From the NCBI GenBank assembly GCA_029219125.1, contig JAQXSU010000266.1, positions 1 through 8,376 of the forward strand: a stretch of DNA of 8,376 nucleotides, read 5' to 3'. Positions 1 to 6,383 of the stretch are shown piece after piece. Numbering within the stretch: the stretch's first letter is position 1; every line of letters starts with the position of its first letter. A model generated the notes under the pieces. It searched no databases. It saw only the letters and a list, made by a program, of their open reading frames with translations, and was not told the DNA's origin. The stretch comes from Bacillota bacterium (GTDB taxonomy: Bacteria; Bacillota; Clostridia; Peptostreptococcales; Anaerovoracaceae). A program made the position numbers and the translations under genes.

Positions 1-1296
1 CAGATTGTCCAATGCTGCCGTGCTCATCTCCTTGATTTCGGTCGGATGTGCATCCGAAACAAAGATCATGGCATCAAATCTCTCTGACGGCGAACGCCAT
101 ACGCGGTAGCTTGCAGGCAAAATACGCATAATCAATGGGCTGTATCCATCTCCCAGCGCACCCATCCAGGTATAATCCGTAGCCTGCGCTTTCAGTGCAG
201 AATCTTCAGGAATCGTGGAAAAATCCAGATAGCTTTCTTCAAAACCGCATTTCTTCGATGCTTTCGCCAACGGGTCATAGGAATAAAATGTGTGATGAAT
301 CCGTTTTCTGTCTGCCCCTTTCGCCAGATTGCAGCTGGTTTTATAGAAGTCCGTTCCGATTACAAAATAATCATCGCCCAGCTGATCTGCCAGGAGATTA
401 CCCATCACTTTGCTGTTTTCACCGTAGCTTCCGAACTGTTCCATGTGACCGTTATGGCCGGAGAGGAAAATGCATTGGTTTCCCCGAGCCTGTTCCTGTT
501 TCAGAATCCACATGGCGTTGTCTGCCATCAGCTGGTCACGATATGCATTCCCTGCCCCCGCATCATCCATGCGCTTTCCAAGTTCAATGTTCTGCAGAAG
601 AACATCTGCGAAGTGGATGGCCTGCGCATGATCGGACGGCAGTTTGCTTTTCACTGCGCTGATGATTTCCACACGCTGGTCGGAAGTAAAACTTTCGGAG
701 AATTCTTTGTTTTCTGCATCCCAGAGTTTTTCCAGTTCCGAAGTATCAACGCCGGCTTCCCTTGCTGCCTGAAGCAGGAAGAGATAGTTGAATTCGTATC
801 TCTGCATGTCAAATCCATAGAACCACAGATCGCCTCCGGGTCTTGCCGCCTCATTATAGCTTCGCATCCACGCAATCAGATCCTCCATCTCCTGTGTTCG
901 GTAAATGTCAAATCCGATGGCCGCCGCAGCCTCTGCGGCTGTCCCTGCTCCGCCATGGATATAGCGGTTGACCGCCTCGCAGCCACCGAAGTCACCTTCC
1001 AGCGCAAATGCCCGGACACCGTACTTTTCCACCAGAACCTGAAAGACGTCCAGCTTCAGCCGTTGAAACTCTGCGTTTCCATGAGTCGCTTCCCCCAGTG
1101 CTGCGATCTGTGTCTGCGCCGGAATTTTCAGTTCTGAAACGGTTGACGCATACTTTGCAAATTCCGCTGTATCTGCACATTTTCCGGTCCCAAAACCGCC
1201 AAAATGCGAATAGATTCCCGCAGTAATTACAAGCACGGCGACAATGCCAAGCAGTACCGCATTGCGCATCAGATGTTTTTTTCTATGTTTTTTCAT
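1..1296 (-). CDS. Membrane-anchored erythromycin-esterase-family protein (3' end beyond window)
   Basis: 432 codons are open from ATG at 1296 to the left edge with no stop, so the C-terminus is cut by the window. The start follows AAGAGGTG at good spacing. Residues 1-11 are basic (MKKHRKKHLM) and 13-30 form one hydrophobic span, predicting an N-in anchor with the catalytic domain outside the cytoplasm. Family hallmarks seen: GEATHG at 68-73 (Glu69, His72), ALEGDFGGCEAVNRYI around 98-113, RDQLMADN at 253-260, and GHNGHM at 280-285 (His281, His284). These match the erythromycin esterase / succinoglycan biosynthesis (PF05139) fold, whose Ere members hydrolyse the macrolide lactone ring; many homologues have unknown substrates. 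EreA and EreB are cytosolic and about 400-420 residues, so the membrane anchor is notable and macrolide esterase activity is not implied. Last visible gene of the operon, 33 nt after the broken effector-binding gene. Confidence 0.92.
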   Translation of the reverse strand, partial: MKKHRKKHLMRNAVLLGIVAVLVITAGIYSHFGGFGTGKCADTAEFAKYASTVSELKIPAQTQIAALGEATHGNAEFQRLKLDVFQVLVEKYGVRAFALEGDFGGCEAVNRYIHGGAGTAAEAAAAIGFDIYRTQEMEDLIAWMRSYNEAARPGGDLWFYGFDMQRYEFNYLFLLQAAREAGVDTSELEKLWDAENKEFSESFTSDQRVEIISAVKSKLPSDHAQAIHFADVLLQNIELGKRMDDAGAGNAYRDQLMADNAMWILKQEQARGNQCIFLSGHNGHMEQFGSYGENSKVMGNLLADQLGDDYFVIGTDFYKTSCNLAKGADRKRIHHTFYSYDPLAKASKKCGFEESYLDFSTIPEDSALKAQATDYTWMGALGDGYSPLIMRILPASYRVWRSPSERFDAMIFVSDAHPTEIKEMSTAALDNL

Positions 1297-1329
1297 ACTA
1301 CACCTCTTAAAATACCCCTTTTGAACAAT

Positions 1330-1896
1330 TTATAAAATCCCTGTAACCATCATGGTCGAAACGATTTCAGCCGCTTCGTACTCGTTTTCTTTTTCCCGTT
1401 TACAAATCGGCACCCAGATGCCGCACTGGTAATCCGGGCTTTGCATATCGCCGACAGAGTAGACCTCCAGCATGGCGTTGCCATTACCGCAGTATTTCTG
1501 TCCCTCGTTCGGATACCATTCCTGCCAGACCTAGGTGTTCAGGGTTTGCAGGGAGCCGGGCAGAGGACCCTTCGCGCTGAACTGTGCCCAGTCGCTTTCC
1601 GGAAAGGTATAGAGCTTCAGCCCTTCCGGTACCTCGCCGCCTTTGTAAAGACCTGCAATCCAGTATTCAAAGGAGCCTTTCTTTTCATCGCAGATGGCAA
1701 ACATGCCCACACCGTTTTCCAAAATAGCTTTTTCCACCGGGTTTTCCGGCTGCATGGTCTGCCAAAGCCTGGCGTACTTCTGTGCATACTCCCTGTCCCA
1801 GAATTCAGGGCATTTGATATAGCCCTCCTCCGGACGAATGGATGTAGAAAAGCCGATGAAGGTCATGGCCGGTTTGTGTTCATATGTAACGTTCAT
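1330..1896 (-). pseudogene. GyrI-like / AraC effector-binding-domain protein, interrupted by in-frame TAG
   Basis: The reading frame runs 189 codons from ATG at 1896 to TAA at 1330-1332, with a single TAG at codon 122 (1531-1533). Both halves belong to one domain. Before the stop are an FW motif near residues 32-33 and FEYWIAGLYKG near 76-86. After it come EWYPNEG (126-132), LEVYSVGD (143-150) and YQCGIWVPI (156-164), the typical C-terminal strands of the GyrI-like small-molecule-binding domain (also called AraC_E_bind/BacR effector-binding). Stand-alone versions bind, and some hydrolyse, hydrophobic compounds; no DNA-binding domain is present. It has an excellent RBS (AGGAGG, 1904-1909) and its ATG overlaps the upstream stop as ATGA, so translation is probably coupled. 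A CAG-to-TAG change (Gln) is the simplest origin. Truncation to 121 residues would remove about a third of the fold. TAG ends two other genes here, so recoding is unlikely; a sequencing or assembly error is possible. Confidence 0.85.
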
Positions 1897-2327
1897 TTGC
1901 GTACCTCCTCTGTTCTCCAGCTGATTTGGTATTCGCCGACAAAATCGGCAGCCGTAAAGCGGACCATATACTCACCGGACTTCTCCACTATCACATCAAA
2001 CGATGCCGAATCCAGATCTCTGCCGGTGTATTCCGGCTTTTCTCTGTCTTCCGCCGGATAGATATCCAGATCAAGCCGACCGGATACCTTTGAAATATAT
2101 ATTGAAATAATCCCCTTTTGTCCCTTTTCAAGCGGATGGGAAGCATATTCTGTACCGTTTCGGATCACCCCGTTTTCTCCGAAATCAATATTCATCCTTC
2201 CATTTATGTCCCTTTCCGCCTCCTGATTTCCGTTTGTACAGGCCGTAATGGATATCACCATCGCAGCGAAAAGACATAAAACGCAGAAAGAAATGATCCT
2301 TGCATTCATATTGTTCATTTTCTTCAT
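1893..2327 (-). CDS. Hypothetical lipoprotein
   Basis: 144 residues. Residues 1-29 form a signal peptide with a hydrophobic core (about 11-26) and a lipobox ending I-T-A-C at Cys30, so the mature protein should be lipidated and held on the outer face of the membrane. The mature part (about 115 residues) looks like an all-beta domain: alternating hydrophobic strands around GIISIYISKVSG (72-83), a GRDLDSASFDV segment (102-112), and EYMVRF / GEYQISW at the end. I do not recognise a family. Of three nearby ATGs (residues 1, 4, 7), the first is chosen because a GAGG lies 5 nt before it. It starts 23 nt after the preceding four-span membrane protein gene, and its TGA overlaps the ATG of the effector-binding gene. 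No enzymatic motif is visible; a binding or accessory role in the envelope is a guess. Confidence 0.85.
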   Translation of the reverse strand: MKKMNNMNARIISFCVLCLFAAMVISITACTNGNQEAERDINGRMNIDFGENGVIRNGTEYASHPLEKGQKGIISIYISKVSGRLDLDIYPAEDREKPEYTGRDLDSASFDVIVEKSGEYMVRFTAADFVGEYQISWRTEEVRK

Positions 2328-2350
2328 TTTTACCTCAGAATCCCGGAAGC

Positions 2351-2710
2351 TTATCTTTTCTGTTTTCTTCTATACACCTGATTCAGAAGCAATGCAGCAC
2401 AGTTCAGCACCAGGGCCAGCGGCAGATACCAGTTTGCCTTCCCCTCCGGAAAAACGGTGAGCACAGACTGCACCAGAAAGTAGGCGGCTGCAAGCTCCAA
2501 AGCGATGGCCAGAATAAAGGTTTTGTCCGACTTTTTCCAAAACGCAAGGATAAACAGAAGCACTACCGCATCCACATACAGTCCGTAAAAAACGTGGGTA
2601 ATCTCCGTGCTCCAGGGAAATGACAGCTCCGGGTGTCCCAGAGCGAAAATAATAAATCCGATTGCGACCGCCGCCAGCATACAGGCCGGAACGAAAAACT
2701 GTTTCTTCAT
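2351..2710 (-). CDS. Small four-span membrane protein
   Basis: 119 residues from the ATG at 2710. An in-frame ATG at 2782 exists, but it lies inside the preceding gene and has no RBS. The 2710 start sits 6 nt after a perfect AAGGAGG (2717-2723) and gives a sensible membrane protein beginning MKKQFF. Four hydrophobic segments are visible, at about residues 5-24, 40-58, 64-87 and 95-112, with short charged loops (KKSDK at 59-63) and a basic tail (RRKQKR). No catalytic or transport motif is recognised. It lies between a DUF2975-like membrane protein gene (25 nt upstream) and a lipoprotein gene (23 nt downstream), so it is co-transcribed with other envelope proteins. It could be an accessory membrane subunit; no function can be assigned from sequence alone. 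Confidence 0.85.
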   Translation of the reverse strand: MKKQFFVPACMLAAVAIGFIIFALGHPELSFPWSTEITHVFYGLYVDAVVLLFILAFWKKSDKTFILAIALELAAAYFLVQSVLTVFPEGKANWYLPLALVLNCAALLLNQVYRRKQKR

Positions 2711-2735
2711 CTCACGCCTCCTTGAAGTCGAGTTA

Positions 2736-3278
2736 TTATCTTTCCTCACTATCTGTTTTGACTTTCTGTTCCAGCTCTGCACCGTAACGGAAGATGATGG
2801 ATGTCAGAATCAGAACAATACCGGTAACAACCCCTGGCAGATTGCTGAGATCGCCGCTTTCTTCTGCACCCAGGCTAACCGTGATGACAGCTGCAATTAC
2901 AACTGCCACGATCGGCATATAGATGCAGCGAATGCCAAGCTTCTTCAGCAGCTCCGCACCGTTTGCAGTAAATGGCGTTCCCTCGGCCTGTTCGATTTTG
3001 AAGTATCGTCCGGCGAAACCCAGCAAAATCGCATCGGTCGTCAGCATGACCAGATCAGAGAACAGAACAGCCATGGCCTGGTTCGCTCCTTCGCTGTCGG
3101 TAAAGAAGGTGATCGGCTCACCAAACAGAGTGAACACCTGCCCTCCGGTGTACCAGGTGATGGAACACAGCGCACCGACGGCACAGATGGTTGCGCCCAC
3201 GATACTGAAGATAAATGCTACTTTTGTGAGAATCTGAAAGACTCGAAATGTTTTCTGAATGGTTTGTAAGGTGTTCAT
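2736..3278 (-). CDS. DUF2975-like four-span membrane protein
   Basis: 180 residues with four likely membrane spans at about 18-40, 70-90, 116-137 and 148-164, and a larger extracytoplasmic loop between the first two. GTPFT (100-104) before the third span and IFRYGAELE (162-170) after the fourth resemble the 'G-x-PF' and 'IFRxGxxLq' signatures of DUF2975 proteins. Those are common in Firmicutes and often lie next to a small HTH regulator, which is absent here. The assignment is from memory of the family pattern and is tentative. The start is set by GAAAGGAAA about 7 nt before ATG at 3278. The gene lies 21 nt after the Ntn hydrolase gene. The charged C-terminus (KVKTDSEER) is probably cytoplasmic. 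Biochemical role unknown. Confidence 0.85.
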   Translation of the reverse strand: MNTLQTIQKTFRVFQILTKVAFIFSIVGATICAVGALCSITWYTGGQVFTLFGEPITFFTDSEGANQAMAVLFSDLVMLTTDAILLGFAGRYFKIEQAEGTPFTANGAELLKKLGIRCIYMPIVAVVIAAVITVSLGAEESGDLSNLPGVVTGIVLILTSIIFRYGAELEQKVKTDSEER

Positions 3279-3299
3279 TTTATTATTTCCTTTCTTACC

Positions 3300-4400
3300 T
3301 TATCGCTCTTGACGCTTCAAAAATTCGCCCTTTTCCTGAAGGAGCATCCCATATCCGTAATCATATTTTTCGGCAAAGTAGAAATCGGCACACCGCCCCT
3401 CCGGACAGTACACGATGCTCCACATGGTCTTTTCATAGCTTCCCTCTGTCTGCGGGTAGTTTTTCTGTGCCACGGATTCCAGCATGTCCCGGACATCCAT
3501 CTCATCGGCCGGGCCGGTATAGGCTGCGAGGGTATCAAACCGAAGATGGGACTGTTCCGAACCAACTCCCTGCTTCTCGCAGTCGGCAAGATAATGGTTT
3601 GTGACCACCCTGGTCTCCGTTACCAGCATTTCACCATCGATATACTCCACCACTACATTTTTTCCGCTGGCATCTGCAATGGAAAGATGGTGCGCCAAAC
3701 CGGCGGAGGAATTCATGTCATACTGCCTCAGCAGTGCAATCGCCTCATCCACATCTGCCGCCTGGTCCAGCAGCAGACGTATCGCTGTGGTAGTCGTCAA
3801 ATCGGGTTTTTCGGTCTGCTGATGGGTGTCCTCATGGTCTCCCGCCATCAGATCCGCAACCATAAGCCCCATCTCATTCATACCGTCTACCGGAACATAG
3901 ATGGCTGCCAGAGTCTGCATCCGGTCCATCATGGAGCCATCCGGTTCATAGTCCTCACCGAATCCCAGGAAATCAAGACAGCAGGTGGAAACCGATTCAT
4001 AGCCGTCTTTAGGTCTGGTATGTACAATCATGGCCTGACACTCTTCCCAGTCATAGTTGCGGCCGAAGAAGGTCGTGCCATGTTTGTCCTGCGTACAGAT
4101 GGTGGAGCAGCCAAACTCCCCGGTCTGCACGTCACTTTCGATCTTATAGAATCCCCGGGACAAATATGACACCAGATAATTGGTCAACTGACCGTCGCTG
4201 GCTGCTCCGCCCTGAGACAAAAAATCGTGAAACCCATAATCGCCCTCATATTCCATAGCATACAGGCTGTCCTCCAGCTTTTCGATGCTGTTTGCTGCTT
4301 TGATAAAGGTGCCGAACATGGCCCATGCGCCTGCCGCGAAGATAATCAGCAATGCTGCAACAATACCACAGACCCCTTTAAGAATGGTTTTCTTCTTCAT
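3300..4400 (-). CDS. Membrane-anchored choloylglycine-hydrolase-superfamily (linear amide C-N hydrolase) Ntn enzyme
   Basis: 366 residues from ATG at 4400, chosen because GGAGG (4410-4414) lies 9 nt before it; an in-frame ATG at 4418 overlaps that RBS. Residues 5-27 are a basic-then-hydrophobic signal or anchor. The catalytic region begins FGCSTIC with Cys98. RNYDW follows with Arg114 and Asp117, at +16 and +19 from the Cys, exactly the Cys2/Arg18/Asp21 spacing of bile salt hydrolases and penicillin V acylases. DGMNEMGL (172-179, Asn175), DASGKNVVVEY (243-253) and VVTN (265-268, Asn268) fit the other conserved strands. The family cleaves linear amides (conjugated bile acids, penicillin V, N-acyl amino acids or lactones, carcinine); the substrate cannot be read from sequence. 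As an N-terminal-nucleophile enzyme it should cleave itself before Cys98, removing or keeping as a separate chain the anchored 97-residue N-terminal part. The active site is predicted outside the cytoplasm. Confidence 0.9.
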   Translation of the reverse strand: MKKKTILKGVCGIVAALLIIFAAGAWAMFGTFIKAANSIEKLEDSLYAMEYEGDYGFHDFLSQGGAASDGQLTNYLVSYLSRGFYKIESDVQTGEFGCSTICTQDKHGTTFFGRNYDWEECQAMIVHTRPKDGYESVSTCCLDFLGFGEDYEPDGSMMDRMQTLAAIYVPVDGMNEMGLMVADLMAGDHEDTHQQTEKPDLTTTTAIRLLLDQAADVDEAIALLRQYDMNSSAGLAHHLSIADASGKNVVVEYIDGEMLVTETRVVTNHYLADCEKQGVGSEQSHLRFDTLAAYTGPADEMDVRDMLESVAQKNYPQTEGSYEKTMWSIVYCPEGRCADFYFAEKYDYGYGMLLQEKGEFLKRQER

Positions 4401-4433
4401 ACTTTCTGTCCTCCACAATACTTCTATCTGCCA

Positions 4434-4835
4434 TCACTGCTCCAACTGAGAGAGCGATTCGATCTGTGCATCCCAGACAGTGGTTTCACACATACTCGTT
4501 TTCAGAACCACTTCATTGATTTCGCCTTCGGTCGGGATGGTGATATCAAAATCACCCGTCTCGAGGGATCCAAACACAGCACTGAACCGGAAACCTACAT
4601 ACAGCGTTCCGTCCTGTTCCTCGCTGTAATACCCACAAAACCCCTCAGGAAATGATCCGGGATAGAAACCCCGGATATGCACATTTTGTTCAGTTACTTC
4701 CACGGAGGAAATTCCCGCGCCCTGGCAGGCGCGAAAACCGCCCAGCTTCCACCCGTAGCGGCCGGCGAGGAATATCACTGTCAAAATCACCAGTATGGCT
4801 AGCAGCACCATCACTGTTTTTTTCAATGCTTTCAT
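4434..4835 (-). CDS. Hypothetical protein with N-terminal membrane anchor
   Basis: 133 residues from ATG at 4835. The start is fixed by AGGAGG (4842-4847) six nt upstream; an earlier in-frame ATG at 4877 lies within the preceding small ORF and lacks an RBS. Residues 1-6 are basic and 7-24 form one membrane span, so the remaining roughly 105 residues should face outside. That part has repeated beta-strand-like stretches (VEVTEQNVHIRGF, TLYVGFRFSAVFG, GDFDITIP) and ends in an acidic/Gln-rich tail. Three cysteines (37, 67, 116) could form a disulfide. No known domain is recognised. The RBS overlaps the TAG of the upstream small gene, and the Ntn hydrolase gene starts 33 nt downstream. A surface-exposed partner of the hydrolase is possible but unproven. 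Confidence 0.85.
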   Translation of the reverse strand: MKALKKTVMVLLAILVILTVIFLAGRYGWKLGGFRACQGAGISSVEVTEQNVHIRGFYPGSFPEGFCGYYSEEQDGTLYVGFRFSAVFGSLETGDFDITIPTEGEINEVVLKTSMCETTVWDAQIESLSQLEQ

Positions 4836-4845
4836 CCTTCCCCTC

Positions 4846-4998
4846 CTAATATGTAATCGGTGTCCGGAACAATGCACTCAGTATGCAGTCCGCCGCAAAC
4901 ACCAGGCAGCCCGCCAGGAAAATGATGAACAGGTAACAAAGGCGATCTGCTGTCTGTGTTTTTCTTTGTAATTGATTCTCTATTGTAATTGCAGCCAT
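4846..4998 (-). CDS. Small single-span membrane protein
   Basis: About 50 residues from ATG at 4998, ending in TAG at 4846-4848 inside the RBS of the next gene. Residues 1-19 are hydrophilic (MAAITIENQLQRKTQTADR) and 20-43 form a hydrophobic span rich in Leu, Phe, Cys and Ala; the last residues are RTPITY. The frame is also open further upstream, to an ATG at 5091 just 21 nt after the lipoprotein stop, but no RBS precedes the earlier ATGs. The chosen ATG has an AAAGGGGG stretch, although its spacing of 13 nt is long. Its position in a tightly packed operon and the stop/RBS overlap with the next gene favour a real, translationally coupled gene. No family recognised. The start is the least certain in the operon. 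Confidence 0.5.
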   Translation of the reverse strand: MAAITIENQLQRKTQTADRLCYLFIIFLAGCLVFAADCILSALFRTPITY

Positions 4999-5112
4999 AA
5001 ATGCTATGGTTCCCCCTTTTCTCTCTGCACAGTTTACAATATACATTCTACAGGCAGTTCCCATTTGGATATAGGCACTTTTTGCATCCATATGTGTCCG
5101 TTTTATAGTTTC

Positions 5113-5577
5113 TTACCGATCTCCATAAACCCAATAGATCGTCATATCCTCATAATCCATTTCCAGCATCGCTGTTTCGCCTTCTTCAGTAATGCGGAAA
5201 TCCCATGGCTTTGTGGACTGTTCGGATTCAGAGGTCAACTCTGCATGAACCACATCGTCCTCCAGCGTATAAGTTCCGTACCAGCCTTCCGCTCCGATAT
5301 ACCAGCCCATCTGGCCGTTGCTCCGAATCTCCATGCCGGCACCCCACTCGCCGTAACCGGGAAACAGGTCCAGAGAATCAGCGAACGCGTCAAGATCGTT
5401 CTTTTCGCTATCCAGATGCCACGGCCCGATCAATTCGATGTTTTGCTGAACCGGTTCTTCCTCGGTCTGCACGGGCTGGCTTTCCTGCGGGCTGTCCACA
5501 GATTCCGCCTCTCCGGCACATGCTGTCAGGCACAGACAAAGCATTGCCGACAGAAACAGTACGGTTATTCTTTTCAT
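5113..5577 (-). CDS. Hypothetical lipoprotein, first gene of the TetR-controlled operon
   Basis: 154 residues. The signal peptide (1-19) ends in lipobox L-T-A-C with Cys20, predicting a lipid-anchored exported protein. An acidic Glu/Gln/Pro/Ser-rich linker spans about 21-46. The folded part opens with IGPWHLDSEKNDLDAF (50-65), followed by Gly/Tyr/Trp-rich strands (GWYIGAEGWYGTYTL, 91-105) and ends MDYEDMTIYWVYGDR. The order 'G-x-W-x-D then short strands then IYW' resembles lipocalin-like ligand-binding or stability domains found at the C-terminus of some Firmicute membrane proteins; this is a loose resemblance only. Start chosen by AAGGGGGAG about 9 nt before ATG at 5577. A TetR-type operator lies 28 bp upstream, so this gene probably marks the operon's 5' end. 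It ends 21 nt before the next open frame. Confidence 0.87.
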   Translation of the reverse strand: MKRITVLFLSAMLCLCLTACAGEAESVDSPQESQPVQTEEEPVQQNIELIGPWHLDSEKNDLDAFADSLDLFPGYGEWGAGMEIRSNGQMGWYIGAEGWYGTYTLEDDVVHAELTSESEQSTKPWDFRITEEGETAMLEMDYEDMTIYWVYGDR

Positions 5578-5604
5578 ATATTTTTTCTCCCCCTTTTTTC
5601 GTTT

Positions 5605-5624
5605 ACTACCTTCCGTTCGGTAGT
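5605..5624 (-). promoter_or_regulatory. TetR operator upstream of the envelope operon
   Basis: On the plus strand this 20-bp site reads ACTACCTTCCGTTCGGTAGT. Outer arms TACTACC/GGTAGTA (5604-5625) are perfectly inverted around 8 bp. It matches the operator in the tetR promoter at 16 of 20 positions, sharing ACTACCTnnCGnTnGGTAGT. On the minus strand a TATACT (5627-5622) overlaps one arm and could be the -10 box, with the start site inside the operator; no convincing -35 box is present at 16-18 bp. Occupancy here would block the first gene 28 bp downstream. Binding is inferred from repetition, palindromy and the adjacent TetR gene. Confidence 0.8.
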
Positions 5625-5642
5625 ATATGACTTCAAAATGAA

Positions 5643-5670
5643 GCGGCTATGCCCGGGCGGACACAGCCGC
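5643..5670 (-). terminator. Probable rho-independent terminator of the tetR gene
   Basis: Read on the minus strand, GCGGCTGTGTCC and GGGCATAGCCGC form a 12-bp stem (two G-T wobbles) closed by a GCCC tetraloop, followed by TTCATTTTG. The stem is strong and GC-rich; the T-tract is imperfect (six T in eight). It lies 45 nt after the tetR stop and just before the operon operator, separating tetR transcription from the operon. The plus-strand side has no T-run, so it acts on minus-strand transcripts only. Confidence 0.7.
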
Positions 5671-5715
5671 AGTACGCTTGCCTATACACTCCTGCAAAGG
5701 CGGTTAGATGATGAA

Positions 5716-6333
5716 TTATCGTGTTTTCGGCTGATACAGTCTGAAAAACTGCCGGATATGTTTTTCCACCAGTTCCATAACCTCCTTTTCCCAGTCCGGT
5801 TCCCGGTCGCACAAGTTGATCCACGTGGAAATGGGCAGACAAAGCTGGGCTGCCATAATCTCCGAATCCTCATCTGCCAGCACACCCCGCCGAATCAGGC
5901 CATCCATCATCCCGGTGAAATACTTCAACACATCCGAATAATTCTGCTTGGTTTGCAGCTTTGCCAGCTCCGGATTCTGAAACTGCTCGATGACCAGCAT
6001 TTTCCGTGCCCTGCTGATAGAAGAATCATGGAGAATATAACGAATCTGACCCTGAATCATTTCCACGGCTTCATCCGGAGTCACCGGAAGCGCACCGGCA
6101 TTCTTTTCCCAATTGTCCTTCGCAAAAATCGAATGAGCCGCATACTGTTCCAGTACATTCTTCACAAGGGCATCCAGAATTGCCTGTTTGCTCTCAAAAT
6201 GACTGTAAAGCGACGCTTTGCGAATGCCGACGGCATCCGCGATCTGCGACACTGAGGTTGCCTCGAATCCCTGTATGGAGAAAAGCTCCAACGCTGCCTC
6301 CAGAATTTCCTGTTTTTTATTCCCTTTTTCCAT
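5716..6333 (-). CDS. TetR/AcrR-family transcriptional repressor
   Basis: 205 residues, a normal length for the family. The N-terminal DNA-binding domain is clear: helix 1 at about 6-21 (KKQEILEAALELFSIQG), then the helix-turn-helix TSVSQIADAVGI (26-37) and recognition region RKASLYSHFESKQAIL (38-53), a near-consensus TetR core. Residues 60-205 are a helical ligand-binding/dimerisation domain that is poorly conserved between subfamilies, so the inducer is unknown. Its last helix region (EPDWEKEVMELVEKHIRQFF) fits dimer-interface helices. The start is supported by AAGGAGA (6342-6348) 8 nt before ATG at 6333. An operator fills the spacer of its own promoter, and a similar one precedes the downstream nine-gene operon, so it probably represses both. 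It is divergent from the ABC-F gene. Confidence 0.96.
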   Translation of the reverse strand: MEKGNKKQEILEAALELFSIQGFEATSVSQIADAVGIRKASLYSHFESKQAILDALVKNVLEQYAAHSIFAKDNWEKNAGALPVTPDEAVEMIQGQIRYILHDSSISRARKMLVIEQFQNPELAKLQTKQNYSDVLKYFTGMMDGLIRRGVLADEDSEIMAAQLCLPISTWINLCDREPDWEKEVMELVEKHIRQFFRLYQPKTR

Positions 6334-6383
6334 GCCGGTCTTCTCCTTTTCATGGCCCGTTTTTTCCTTGGGTTCTTATGCAC

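Noticed and set aside
292..1137. Long plus-strand open frame opposite the erythromycin-esterase-like gene
   Set aside because: No RBS and no domain; it is antisense to a gene with clear family motifs and is a shadow of its codon bias.
1531..1533. Amber codon reassigned to an amino acid (alternative code or pyrrolysine)
   Set aside because: TAG is the natural stop of the ABC-F gene (8125-8127) and of the small membrane protein gene (4846-4848), and no supporting machinery is visible.
1441..2061. 206-codon plus-strand open frame
   Set aside because: Runs antisense across two real genes, with low-complexity translation and no RBS.
2607..3269. 220-codon plus-strand open frame
   Set aside because: Antisense to two membrane protein genes; its Gln/Asn/His-rich translation is typical of a shadow frame.
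3309..4169. 286-codon plus-strand open frame
   Set aside because: Entirely antisense to the Ntn hydrolase gene, whose catalytic motifs are clear.
4972..6255. 427-codon plus-strand open frame
   Set aside because: Crosses the lipoprotein gene, terminator, operator and tetR gene in antisense; no RBS or recognisable domain.
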